Of a stretch of DNA of 64,000 nt, positions 18,584-27,514 are shown one piece after another (position 1 is the stretch's first letter; each line of letters opens with the position of its first letter). The notes beneath the pieces are model-generated. The model was not told the DNA's origin. It made no database searches and was given only the letters and a program-made list of their open reading frames with translations. The position numbers and the translations under genes are program-made. Source of the DNA: Archangium violaceum Cb vi76 (GTDB taxonomy: Bacteria; Myxococcota; Myxococcia; Myxococcales; Myxococcaceae); the NCBI RefSeq assembly GCF_000733295.1, contig NZ_JPMI01000220.1, positions 1 to 64,000 on the forward strand. The letters run 5' to 3'.

Positions 18584-21507
18584 ACCCATCGGTAGCCGAG
18601 AGTGGGCTGGAGCCCCGTCCGGACAATGCTCCGGAGGTGAGCGTCCGGGTCACGTCCACGCTGCTGCTCCACTTCGAGCGGCAGTATGGCGCCACCCGGC
18701 TCGCGGAGGTCTTCCGGGACAATCCCTTCAGTCTCTCTCTCGCCTACCTGCGGACCCCCACCAACTTCATCTCCCTGGGCTTCCTGGAGCGTCTGGCGGA
18801 CGTGCTGGTGAAGGAGTCGGGGGATCCGCAGTTCATGCGCAAGGCGGGCATCTCCATGGCCGCCAGCCCCGAGGCGCTCGGATTCGTGTACTACATGATC
18901 CGCGCCTTCGGCTCGTTGGAGATCTGCTTCCGCAAGACGGTGGAGCACAGCTCCAGCTACAACCGGGTGGGCCGGTTCGAGATCGAGAAGCTCGAGCGCG
19001 AGCGGCTGGTGCTCTCCTACCGCAGTGCCGTGCCCGAGACGCGCCGGCACATCTGCGAGCTGCGCATGGGCCAGTTCGCCTCGTTTCCCACCATCTGGGG
19101 GCAGCCGCCCGCGGACGTGAGCGAGAGCCAGTGCCAGGTGCAGGGGGCGGACTGCTGCCGCTACCACCTGCGGTGGATGGATCCGCTGCCCATGTGGGGC
19201 CGCTACTCGGGGCTGGCGCTGGGCGCGCTGAGCGGGGTGGGGGCCAGCATGCTGGGCCTGGGCCATCCCGCCTTCACCGTGACGTCCATGTCGCTGGCCG
19301 GCGTGTCGCTGGGCAGCTGGGTGGACCTGCGCCGGGAGATGCGCCGCAAGGACGATGCCCTCAACGAGCAGGCCCAGGGAATGATGGGCTCGCTCGAGGA
19401 GCTCCAGCAGCGCTACGACGAGATGTTCCGCATCAACGTCGCACTGGAGGACCGGGTGGCCGCGCGCACGCGCGAGCTGACCGAGACGAACGTGCGGCTG
19501 GAGGCGGCGCTCGCCAAGCAGCGGGAGCTGGACCGGCTCAAGAGCGAGTTCTTCGACAACGTCAGCCACGAGCTGCGCACGCCCCTCACGCTCATCCTCC
19601 TCACGCTGGACTCGCTGCTGCAGCGGGGCCCGGAGGAGTTCGCCCCGCCGGTGCGCCAGCACCTGCAGACGATGAACCGCAGCGCCGCGCGCCTGCTGCG
19701 CCTCATCAACAACCTGCTGGACTTGACGAAGCTGGAGGCGGGCAAGACGAAGCTGCGCTACGAGCCGTTGGACCTCCAGGGCTTCCTCTCCTCGCTGCTG
19801 GTGCCCTTCGAGGTGCTGGCGGACAGGAAGGGCGTGGTGCTCGAGCTGGAAGGGAACGTGACCACCGCGGTGCACGTGGACGTGGCGCACCTGGAGAACG
19901 TCTTCCAGAACCTCATCTCCAACGCCCTCAAGTTCACCACGCAGGGCACGGTGACGGTGCGCCTGCGCGAGGACGAGCAGTGGGTGCACGTGGAGGTGAT
20001 CGACACGGGCGTGGGCATCGCCACGCAGGATCTCTCGGTCATCTTCGACCGTTTCGCCCAGGCGGACTCGAGCGGCACGCGGCGCTTTGGCGGCACGGGC
20101 ATCGGTCTGGCGCTGGTGAAGGAGACGCTGGAGCTGCACAAGGGCGGCATCGAGGTGTCCAGCGAGCTGGGCAAGGGCTCCAACTTCCACGTGCGGCTGC
20201 CCAAGGGCTCCGCGCACGTGAGCGAGGATCTGCGCGCGGGCAACGGGGAGCCGACGTTCCGGCCCACGCGCCGCTCGGCGGACATGGCGGCCCTGGTGGA
20301 GCCGGAGGGTCCTGGCGCCATCGACACGCCGGCGGTGGAGGCGTTGCCGCTGCCCTCGCCGGACGCCGTGGCGGGCCCGGATGCGCCGCGCGTGCTCATC
20401 GTGGAGGACGAGCCGGAGATCCGCGCCTTCCTGCGCCAGGTGCTCAAGCCCTACTACCGGCTGCTGGAGGCCACCAACGGCGAGGAGGGCCTGAAGGCGG
20501 CGCAGAAGGAGCGGCCGGATCTGATCGTCTCGGACGTGATGATGCCGGTGATGTCGGGCATCCAGATGCTCGCGGCGCTGCGCGGCTCGCCGGAGACGGT
20601 GGACATGCCCATCATCATGCTCACCGCGCGCCAGGAGGTGGACGCCAAGGTGGAGGGCCTGTCCATGGGCGCCAACGACTACCTGGGCAAGCCCTTCTCG
20701 CCGAGGGAGATGCTGGCGCGCATCGAGGCGCAGCTGCGTCTGCGGGACGCGGCGGTGCGCGCGGCGGAGAACGAGCGGCTGGCGGCCACGGGCCTGCTCA
20801 CCTCGGGCTTCGCCCACGAGGTGCGCAACCCCCTCAACGGCCTGATGAACGCGCTGCTGCCGCTGCGCGAGAGCCTCACCAGCGGAAGCCCCGACACCGC
20901 CATGGCCGTGGCGATGTTGGACCTCATCGAGGAGTGCGGGCAGCGCATCCGCGGCCTGGCCGAGGGCCTGCTGTCCTTCGTGCGCACCGGCAGCAAGGCG
21001 GTGGCGGTGGACCTGGGCGCGTCGCTGGACGCCAGCGTGCAGGCGCTCTCGTGGCGGCTGCCGCCCGGCATGAAGGTGGAGCGCGACTACCAGTTGCCCG
21101 AGCCGGTGTGGGGTGATCCGGGCTCGCTCAACCAGGTGTGGGTGAACCTGTTGGATAACGCGGTGCGTGCCATCGGGCCGGACGGGGTCGTGAAGGTGGC
21201 CACGGCGCGCGATGGTGAGGACGCGGTGGTGTCCATCATCGACAACGGCGTGGGCATCAAGCCCGAGCACATGGAGCGGCTCTTCCAGCCCTTCTTCTCC
21301 ACCCGGGACGCGGGCGAGGGGACGGGCCTCGGGCTGGCGCTCTGCCAGCGCATCGTCCTGCGTCAGGGCGGGCGCATCCGCGTCTTCAGCGAGCTGGGCA
21401 AGGGGACGCGCGTGGAGGTGCGGCTGCCGCTGGAGGCCAATCCGGATCGGATCCTCCCGCCGCTGATGGCCGAGGGGAAGGCCGTGCAGCCGCACTGGCG
21501 CACGTAG
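18580..21507 (+). CDS. Hybrid histidine kinase with two kinase cores and an internal receiver
   Basis: This 975-residue protein begins with a ~210-residue soluble sensor ending in a Cys-rich strand (CQVQGADCCRYHL) that recalls V4R/heme-NO-like sensor folds, then two short hydrophobic segments (~210-245). A coiled coil leads to HisKA 1 (SHELRTPLTL, His ~330) and HATPase 1 (NLISNALKF, DTGVGI, GTGIGLAL). A receiver follows (SDVMMPVMSG, Asp ~652), then HisKA 2 (AHEVRNPLNG, His ~746) and HATPase 2 (NLLDNAVRA, DNGVGI, GTGLGLAL). The start is a TTG overlapping the upstream stop as TTGA, with AAGGAA eight bases before it. A hairpin terminator follows at 21547. Confidence 0.9.
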   Translation: MNPSVAESGLEPRPDNAPEVSVRVTSTLLLHFERQYGATRLAEVFRDNPFSLSLAYLRTPTNFISLGFLERLADVLVKESGDPQFMRKAGISMAASPEALGFVYYMIRAFGSLEICFRKTVEHSSSYNRVGRFEIEKLERERLVLSYRSAVPETRRHICELRMGQFASFPTIWGQPPADVSESQCQVQGADCCRYHLRWMDPLPMWGRYSGLALGALSGVGASMLGLGHPAFTVTSMSLAGVSLGSWVDLRREMRRKDDALNEQAQGMMGSLEELQQRYDEMFRINVALEDRVAARTRELTETNVRLEAALAKQRELDRLKSEFFDNVSHELRTPLTLILLTLDSLLQRGPEEFAPPVRQHLQTMNRSAARLLRLINNLLDLTKLEAGKTKLRYEPLDLQGFLSSLLVPFEVLADRKGVVLELEGNVTTAVHVDVAHLENVFQNLISNALKFTTQGTVTVRLREDEQWVHVEVIDTGVGIATQDLSVIFDRFAQADSSGTRRFGGTGIGLALVKETLELHKGGIEVSSELGKGSNFHVRLPKGSAHVSEDLRAGNGEPTFRPTRRSADMAALVEPEGPGAIDTPAVEALPLPSPDAVAGPDAPRVLIVEDEPEIRAFLRQVLKPYYRLLEATNGEEGLKAAQKERPDLIVSDVMMPVMSGIQMLAALRGSPETVDMPIIMLTARQEVDAKVEGLSMGANDYLGKPFSPREMLARIEAQLRLRDAAVRAAENERLAATGLLTSGFAHEVRNPLNGLMNALLPLRESLTSGSPDTAMAVAMLDLIEECGQRIRGLAEGLLSFVRTGSKAVAVDLGASLDASVQALSWRLPPGMKVERDYQLPEPVWGDPGSLNQVWVNLLDNAVRAIGPDGVVKVATARDGEDAVVSIIDNGVGIKPEHMERLFQPFFSTRDAGEGTGLGLALCQRIVLRQGGRIRVFSELGKGTRVEVRLPLEANPDRILPPLMAEGKAVQPHWRT

Positions 21508-21546
21508 GCCCGGCTGGCGAGCGTCACCGTTCTTACGGGTAGGGCG

Positions 21547-21582
21547 GGCTTCTGGTACAACCAGGAGCCTTTTTTCTTTTTC
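21547..21582 (+). terminator. Rho-independent terminator of the PilZ-kinase operon
   Basis: GGCTTCTGG and CCAGGAGCC (21547-21569) form a nine-base-pair stem with one G-U pair and a five-base loop, followed directly by TTTTTTCTTTTT. It lies 40 bases after the hybrid kinase stop and 25 bases before the next gene. Confidence 0.85.
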
Positions 21583-21606
21583 TCCCCTACCGCAGGAAAC
21601 CATCGC

Positions 21607-22995
21607 ATGGCACAGAGCACGGCCGCCCCGGCCCGGGGTCACCCCAAGGGCCTCTATCTGCTGTTCACCACCGAGATGTGGGAGCGCATGAGCTATTACG
21701 GCATGCGCGCCCTGCTGGTGCTCTACATGGTGGGCGCCACCGACAAGGGCGGCTTTGGCTGGAGCCAGGGCGACGCGCTGCGGATCTACGGTCTGTACAC
21801 GGGCCTGGTGTACGCCACGCCGGTGCTGGGCGGGTACCTCGCGGACCGGTACCTGGGGCAGCGGCTGTCGGTGACGCTGGGCGGCATCCTGATGATGCTG
21901 GGCCAGTTCGTGCTGGCGATGCCTGGAAACTCCGAGACGCTCTTCTTCACGGGCCTGGGCCTGCTGGTGGTGGGCAACGGCTTCTTCAAGCCGAACATCT
22001 CCACGATGGTGGGCGGGCTGTACGCGCCGGGAGATCCGCGCCGGGATGGTGCCTTCACCATCTTCTACATCGGCATCAACGTGGGCGCGTTCCTGGCGTC
22101 GGCGGTGTGCGGCACGCTGGGTGAGAAGTTCGGCTGGATGTATGGCTTCGGCTCGGCGGGCGTGGGCATGGGCCTGGGCGTGCTGGTGTTCCTGGCCTTT
22201 GGCAAGAAGCTGCTGGGCGACGTGGGCCTGGCGCCGAAGCCGGTGGAGCGCAAGGCGAGCGCGGTTGCGGCTCCGGCGCAGGCGCTGACCCGGCAGGAGT
22301 GGGATCGCGTGATCGTGATCCTGGTGCTGGCGCTCTTCGTCGTCTTCTTCTGGGCGGCGTTCGAGCAGGCGGGTGGTCTGATGAACCTCTACACGGACGC
22401 GAAGGTGGACCGGAACGTGTTCGGCTTCGAGGTGCCCACGACGTGGATGCAGGCGGTGAACCCGCTGTTCATCATGCTGCTGGGACCGATCTTCGCGGAG
22501 ATGTGGACGGGGCTGGGCCGGAAGAACAAGGATCCGTCGATTCCGGCGAAGATGGCGATGGGCCTGCTGCTGCTCTCCTTCGGCTTCGTGTTCATGCTGG
22601 GTGCGTCCAAGCAGAGCGAGGCGGCGGGCGGCAAGGCGGCGCTGATGTGGGTGGTGGCGGCCTACTTCTTCCACACGGCGGGCGAGCTGTGCCTGTCGCC
22701 GGTGGGCCTGTCGATGGTGACGAAGCTGGCGCCGGCGCGGTTCGCCTCGCTGCTGATGGGGGTGTGGTTCATCGCGAACGCGGTGGCCAACTACCTGGCG
22801 GGTCTGATTGGTGGCTACGCGGAGAAGCTGGGCGAGTTCGACCTCTTCATGGCGATCACGGTGGCGACGGCGGTGGCGGGCGTGGTGCTGCTGGCCATCT
22901 CTCCGTTCCTGAAGCGGATGATGCACGGGGCGGACGAGATGAAGCCGGTGGCGGAGGAGCAGCCGGGCTCGGAGCCGCAGCCGAAGATGGCGTAA
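21607..22995 (+). CDS. POT-family proton-coupled oligopeptide transporter
   Basis: This 462-residue inner-membrane protein has about 12-14 TM helices. It imports di- and tripeptides with protons. Family signatures are present: E-x2-ER (EMWERMSYYGMR) in helix 1, GGYLADRYLG, and FYIGINVGAFL. A ribosome site AGGA lies nine bases before the ATG. It is probably monocistronic, between two terminators. It converges on a second POT gene at 23180, which looks like an ancient duplicate in opposite orientation. In a predator that digests prey protein, peptide uptake is a plausible role. Confidence 0.93.
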   Translation: MAQSTAAPARGHPKGLYLLFTTEMWERMSYYGMRALLVLYMVGATDKGGFGWSQGDALRIYGLYTGLVYATPVLGGYLADRYLGQRLSVTLGGILMMLGQFVLAMPGNSETLFFTGLGLLVVGNGFFKPNISTMVGGLYAPGDPRRDGAFTIFYIGINVGAFLASAVCGTLGEKFGWMYGFGSAGVGMGLGVLVFLAFGKKLLGDVGLAPKPVERKASAVAAPAQALTRQEWDRVIVILVLALFVVFFWAAFEQAGGLMNLYTDAKVDRNVFGFEVPTTWMQAVNPLFIMLLGPIFAEMWTGLGRKNKDPSIPAKMAMGLLLLSFGFVFMLGASKQSEAAGGKAALMWVVAAYFFHTAGELCLSPVGLSMVTKLAPARFASLLMGVWFIANAVANYLAGLIGGYAEKLGEFDLFMAITVATAVAGVVLLAISPFLKRMMHGADEMKPVAEEQPGSEPQPKMA

Positions 22996-22997
22996 CA

Positions 22998-23030
22998 CCC
23001 TCTCCCTCTGGGAGAGGGCAGGGGTGAGGG
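22998..23030. repeat. Palindromic dispersed repeat, copy A
   Basis: CCCTCTCCC and GGGAGAGGG form a perfect nine-base-pair stem around TCT, followed by two bases and GGGGTGAGGG. It starts three bases after the POT stop. Same layout as the copy at 23094; the right half recurs at base 2. Confidence 0.85.
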
Positions 23031-23050
23031 AATTCCCGCCTCAAAGAGAA

Positions 23051-23087
23051 GGGCCCCGGTGAACACCCCCGGGGCCCTTTGCTTTTT
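23051..23087 (+). terminator. Strong hairpin terminator between convergent POT genes
   Basis: GGGCCCCGG and CCGGGGCCC (23051-23059 and 23069-23077) form a perfect nine-base-pair stem with a nine-base loop. TTTGCTTTTT follows on the plus strand. On the minus strand the flank is TTCTCTTT, so it may work weakly for the converging transcript too. Confidence 0.85.
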
Positions 23088-23093
23088 GATTTC

Positions 23094-23126
23094 CCCTCTC
23101 CCCTCGGGAGAGGGACGGGGTGAGGG
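23094..23126. repeat. Palindromic dispersed repeat, copy B
   Basis: Same element as copy A in the same orientation: CCCTCTCCC, CTC loop, GGGAGAGGG, AC, GGGGTGAGGG. The two copies start 96 bases apart and flank the terminator at 23051. Confidence 0.85.
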
Positions 23127-23179
23127 TATCGAGGCCCCGGGTTGCCCCGAGCGCCTCCCCCCGTGGACCTCGGAGCCTG

Positions 23180-24640
23180 CTACTTGCTCACGCTCGCGAG
23201 AGGAGGCTGGGCGCGGTCTGGAACGGGGCCGGAGGTATCCACCTGGTAGTAATCGCGGACCTCGAACTTCCGGGCCATGAGGGCCATGCCCACGGCGGCC
23301 AGCAGCGCGAGGCCGCCATAGAAGAAGAACTGGCCGGAGCCGGTGAAGACGTTGAGGGCGGCGGCGATGGCCACGGCGATGTTGGCGAGCGAGGAGGTCA
23401 GGAGCCAGATGCTCTGCATGATGCCCTTCATCTCACGCGGGGCCTGGGTGTAGGCGAACTCGAGGCCGGTGGTGGAGACGAGGATCTCCGAGAGCGTGAG
23501 GACGACGTAGGGCAGCAACTGCCAGGCGATGTTGAGCGTGGTGCCCCGCTCGATGACCACCTGGTAGTAGCCGGCGATGGCGTACGAGAGGGCGCCCACG
23601 GCGAGGCCCAGGGGCATGCGGCGCAGGGGGGTGAGCTCCCAGCCGCCGCGCTGGAAGGCGGGGTACACCACGCCCACGAGGAAGGGGATGAGGATCATCA
23701 CCAGGGCGGGGTTGACGAACTGCATCTGGCTGGGCTGGAAGGTGACGGGGCCGACCTGCGGATCCATGGCGCGGGCCTGGATGACCCAGGTGGAGGCCTT
23801 CTGGTCGAAGAGCATCCAGAAGAAGGGGATGGTGGGCAGCAGGAGGGCGCTGATGCGGAGGACGGCCTTGGCGCCCTCGACGGCCTCGGCGGGGTGCTCC
23901 TTCGCGGCGCCGTCGAGCCAGTGCGAGCCCTGCCCGCGGTGGCGCAGCGCGGAGCCGACCACCTTGAGGAAGGAGTGGGGGTTGGGGCCGGTGGGGGGCA
24001 CCCTCACGTAGTGATGGCGGCCGGCCCAGAAGATGGCGGTGGCGATGAACATCAGGATGCCGGGGATGCCGAAGGCCACCGCGGGGCCGAAGTGCTTGAG
24101 CGTGAGGGGGATGGTCAGCGAGGCGAAGAAGGACCCGAAGTTGATGGTCCAGTAGAAGATGGCGAAGACCTTCTTCACCAGGTGCTTGTTGGACTCGTTG
24201 AACTGATCACCCACCATGGCGCTCACGCACGGCTTGATGCCGCCGCTGCCCAGGGAGATGAGGACGAGGCCGGCGTAGAAGCCGGTGGCGTTGTTCTCGA
24301 AGATGGCCAGACAGGCGTGGCCCAGGCAGTACACGAGGCTCAGCGAGAGGATGACCTTGTACTTCCCCAGCCAGCGGTCGGCGAGGTAGCCGCCGAGCAG
24401 GGGGCAGAAGTACACGCCCGCCATGAAGAGGTGCATCAGGCTCTTGGCCTGGGCGGAGCGGGCGCCCTCGTCGGGCACGGCGTTGCGCAGCAGGTAGTCG
24501 ATGAGGAACACCGTGAGGATGTTCCGCATCCCGTAGAAGCTGAAGCGCTCGCAGGCCTCGTTCCCGATGATGAAGGGAATCTGGGGGGGGAAGCGGGCGC
24601 TGGACGTCGCGGGGGGGGCGGCGGTGGACGGACTGGCCAT
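23180..24640 (-). CDS. POT-family peptide transporter (second copy)
   Basis: This 486-residue membrane transporter has the proton-coupling E-x2-ERF motif (NEACERFSFYGMR), GGYLADRWLG and FYWTINFGSFF. A large central loop (~285-330) and a Pro/Ala/Ser N-terminal tail distinguish it from the 21607 gene. I chose ATG 24640; the frame is open to 24691 but the extension almost reaches the upstream gene's stop. It lies 56 bases downstream of the RiPP maturase on the same strand, so read-through could place it in that operon. A housekeeping peptide importer is at least as likely as a RiPP transporter. Confidence 0.92.
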   Translation of the reverse strand: MASPSTAAPPATSSARFPPQIPFIIGNEACERFSFYGMRNILTVFLIDYLLRNAVPDEGARSAQAKSLMHLFMAGVYFCPLLGGYLADRWLGKYKVILSLSLVYCLGHACLAIFENNATGFYAGLVLISLGSGGIKPCVSAMVGDQFNESNKHLVKKVFAIFYWTINFGSFFASLTIPLTLKHFGPAVAFGIPGILMFIATAIFWAGRHHYVRVPPTGPNPHSFLKVVGSALRHRGQGSHWLDGAAKEHPAEAVEGAKAVLRISALLLPTIPFFWMLFDQKASTWVIQARAMDPQVGPVTFQPSQMQFVNPALVMILIPFLVGVVYPAFQRGGWELTPLRRMPLGLAVGALSYAIAGYYQVVIERGTTLNIAWQLLPYVVLTLSEILVSTTGLEFAYTQAPREMKGIMQSIWLLTSSLANIAVAIAAALNVFTGSGQFFFYGGLALLAAVGMALMARKFEVRDYYQVDTSGPVPDRAQPPLASVSK

Positions 24641-24696
24641 GGACGGGAGGGTTACTCCAGCGGTGGCCCCGAGCACAACCCTCAGCGGCACAAGCC

Positions 24697-26618
24697 TCAG
24701 GCCAGTTCGCGCGCCTCCTCGTCGTCCAGCTCGAGCAGGGGCTTCAAACCGTGCTCGTAGAAGACCTCGGTGGAGACCTGGATGGGGAGCGAGACGTACT
24801 TGCCGCTCCGCTCATCCACCCAGTGGAGCAGGAGGCCGCGGGAGACGAGGTGCTCCAGGAGCGCCCGCAGCCGCGGTTCCGGCAGGTCGGGAAATGCCTC
24901 TCGCAGGCTGCCTTCCGGGCGGGGCACCTCGCAGAATTGGAAGACCGCCATTTCCGGACCCGCCAGCCGAAGCATGCGCGGCGCTCCGTTGCGCCCATCG
25001 CACACATACAGGATGCCGTCCATCACGCACGAGAGCAGGGAGAAGGGCCGATAGGTCTTCTTCCACTCGTACGTGGCCTGGATGAAGTCGTTGATCGCGC
25101 GGCGAAGTCCGGCATCCTGATCGAAGTCGTGCTCGTATTGGAAGAAATAGGCGATGTCCGTGGTGTCGATGGGACACCCCGCGAAGATGGCCTCGTAGAT
25201 GGGCGCTGGCCGGACGTTGCGGATTCCGTACTTCCCGGGCGAGAGGAAATAGGGGCTGAAGCGCTGCAGCACGACCGGGACGACATACTTCGGGGGCGGG
25301 AGGTGCTGGATGAGCGGAACGAGAGCGGTCATCCGCTCGTAGTCCTCGCGCGTCTCCCCCGGGTTGCCCCACAGGATGCCGTAATGCGGCTCGACACCAT
25401 TCGACGTGCAGTCGCGCAGGAAGCGGACCTGGTTCAGCCCTGTCGTCCCCTTGTCCATCCGCTTGAGAATGTGATCGCTGAAGCTCTCGATGCCGGGCTG
25501 GACCGCCGTCACGCCGGCTTCCGCCAGGGCCCGTACCTGGTCTCCTCGAAGGTTGGACTTGGTCTCGTAGAACAGCTCGATGCCCAGTTCCTCGTGCAAG
25601 CGCTTGAGGCCGGGCAGGAAGGTCTTGAGGTAGGCCATGTCGAGGATGTTGTCCGCCGCGGAGAACTGGCGGACGCCATGCCGGAGGAATTGGGACCGCA
25701 ACTCCGCGATGACCCGCTCGGGTGACTTGGTCCGGTAGCTCAGGTTGGTTCCATTCAGCCCGCAGAAGGAGCACAGGTGCTTCTGTCCCCACCAGCAGCC
25801 GCGCGAGGACTCGAAGGGGAGCCGTGTTTCCTCCTGGAGGCCGGTGTTCTCATGCTGCGAGAAGAAGTCCTCGTAGTCGGGCACCGGCAGCTCATCCAGG
25901 GCCAGGGAGGGGGGCCCCCGGTCATGGCGGAGCGCTGTGGGGACGAGCTCACGGCGACGCGCGAGCTGGCCCTGGCGTGGACGCGAGGGAGCCGATCGAC
26001 GGGGCTGCGCTTCCTCAACGCCTGGACGAGTGGGACGATGAGTGAATCGGCCTCTCCGGAGACGACGACGTCGATGACGTCGAAGTGGCGAAGGAGCGCC
26101 GGCCCCATGACACCGTCACACCCGGCGCCACCGAAGAGGATGATCATCTCGGGAAAACGCCCGCGGATGCGCTCGGCCAGGGCCAGGCTCGCCGTGAGCT
26201 GGTGGTACCCGGTCGTGAAGCCGACGATGTCGTAGTCGTCCCAGGGGATGCGCGCCATCGCGCTGTCCAGGAACCGGGGGACGTGCTCCGTGGCGATCCG
26301 CAGGAAGCCCTGCTCCGCCTCCTTCAGCGCCTCGGACGTCCCGTCACTCCCCTCCCCGCCGCGACCGACGCACTGCCGCCAGAGCTCCCGGGCATCCACT
26401 TCGGGACGGAGCGCCGTGGTGAAGCACAGCTCCGCCTCGACCTTCTCGCGCAAGGCGTTGTAGTGCGCTTCGCCGATGGCGACGGCGAACGGGATGTTGA
26501 GGTACTGGATGTCCGAAGCGATTCCCGCCTGCTGCCCGATGGCCTTCAACGTTCCCAGGCCGAGACTTCCCCATGACGGTGCGGCGAACGGCATGCTCAC
26601 ATAGAGGACCTTCGGCAT
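24697..26618 (-). pseudogene. RiPP-maturation B12-type radical SAM enzyme, frameshifted
   Basis: Two abutting frames together read as one ~640-residue enzyme of the RiPP maturation radical SAM protein 1 type. The upstream half (from 26618) has the family's N-terminal B12-binding-like domain (VSMPFAAPSWGSLGLG, YLNIPFAVAIG, LFGGAGCD). The downstream half has the unusual C-x7-C-x2-C cluster motif (CWWGQKHLCSFC) and a radical SAM barrel (GIESFSDHILK, GILWGNPGETRED). The family's linker (LALDELPVPDYEDFF) is read only in the second frame; the first drifts into nonsense after VDRLPRVH. The break is a one-base loss (or two-base gain) near 25955-25990. Start ATG 26618 overlaps the upstream stop (TGATG). 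Sequencing error, true inactivation or recoding are all possible. Confidence 0.85.
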
Positions 26619-27514
26619 CACTCACCTCGCTGATCGCAGTGGGCAACGAGCGTCGACAGGAGTTGCCACTGGGTGGGATTCGCTAGCAACAGGGCCTCGA
26701 GCTGCCGCCCCACGACCGCGCCGGTCAGGAGCCTCTCCCATCCGCGAGCCCGCCGGCTTCCTTCCGGCAGGGACAGCCGGACGGGTGCTTCGAAATGGCT
26801 GAAGACGTGAGTCCCCTCGCGTTGGATGCGAACGGGCAGCAGCAGTGTGCCAGGCCGCGCGCACAGTCCGATGAACGCGGCGGACACCGGCCAGCGGCGC
26901 CCGAGACACTGGACGTAGCACACCTTGTGACCCTTGTAGACGAAGTCGGGGTAGGTCAGGAGGATGCCGCCGCGCTCGAGCGCTCCGATGATGTCTCTCG
27001 GGGTCCGGGCCAGCACGAGCTCGTCGAGCTGAAAGGCTTTGTGGACCCGGTTGAAGACATCCTCCCGCGTGAGCCCCTCGCCATAGACGACGAGGGGCCT
27101 CCCCACGAACGCCTCGCGGGCAAACCACAAGGCGTCCTCGTAGGGAAGGATCATGGGCGTGAGCAGGATGGTGGGCGCGCCAGTTGTCGGGCCCACGTGG
27201 TGCTGGCCACTCATGGAGATGGACAGCCGGGGTGGCACGGGAGCGCCAGCGGCGACGGCGCGCCATGCCGCGGTGCGCTGCCGAATCCACAAGAGGTGCT
27301 CCAAGTGGCGCTTGACGAACTCCTCCTCGTCGAGTCCGGGCGGAAGGGCCTGACACGCCGCCCGGATCGTCATCGACAGGAGCTGGAGGGGGGGCAGGTC
27401 GGCACCCGCGGGCGGATTCCGGGGGAGGGCGATGTTTTGCAGATCCTTCTCCGAGATGGTTTCCAGCAACTGCTCGACGTTCCAGCTACGGGGAGCCCCG
27501 GTCCGCTCGTGCAT
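26618..27514 (-). CDS. LpxL/HtrB-like acyltransferase in the RiPP operon
   Basis: This 298-residue protein resembles the lysophospholipid/lipid A acyltransferase fold. It has the central ALERGGILLTYPDF strand-turn, GRRWPVSAAFIGLCARPG (acceptor groove), the GTLLLPVRI strand and NPTQWQLL, which matches the family's C-terminal NPxQW motif. The catalytic H-x4-D/E normally seen near residue 125 reads MILPYE here: the acidic residue remains but the His seems to be Met. There is no N-terminal TM anchor. ATG 27514 has GGAG eight bases upstream and overlaps the radical SAM gene's end by 29 bases. By context it may acylate, or just bind, the RiPP or a lipid carrier; this is inference. Confidence 0.7.
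   Translation of the reverse strand: MHERTGAPRSWNVEQLLETISEKDLQNIALPRNPPAGADLPPLQLLSMTIRAACQALPPGLDEEEFVKRHLEHLLWIRQRTAAWRAVAAGAPVPPRLSISMSGQHHVGPTTGAPTILLTPMILPYEDALWFAREAFVGRPLVVYGEGLTREDVFNRVHKAFQLDELVLARTPRDIIGALERGGILLTYPDFVYKGHKVCYVQCLGRRWPVSAAFIGLCARPGTLLLPVRIQREGTHVFSHFEAPVRLSLPEGSRRARGWERLLTGAVVGRQLEALLLANPTQWQLLSTLVAHCDQRGE

Noticed and set aside
18487-22998. A 1,503-codon open frame on the minus strand
   Set aside because: It lies antisense to the hybrid kinase and POT genes; its product is Arg/His/Gly-rich with no domain, as expected from the high-GC third-position bias.
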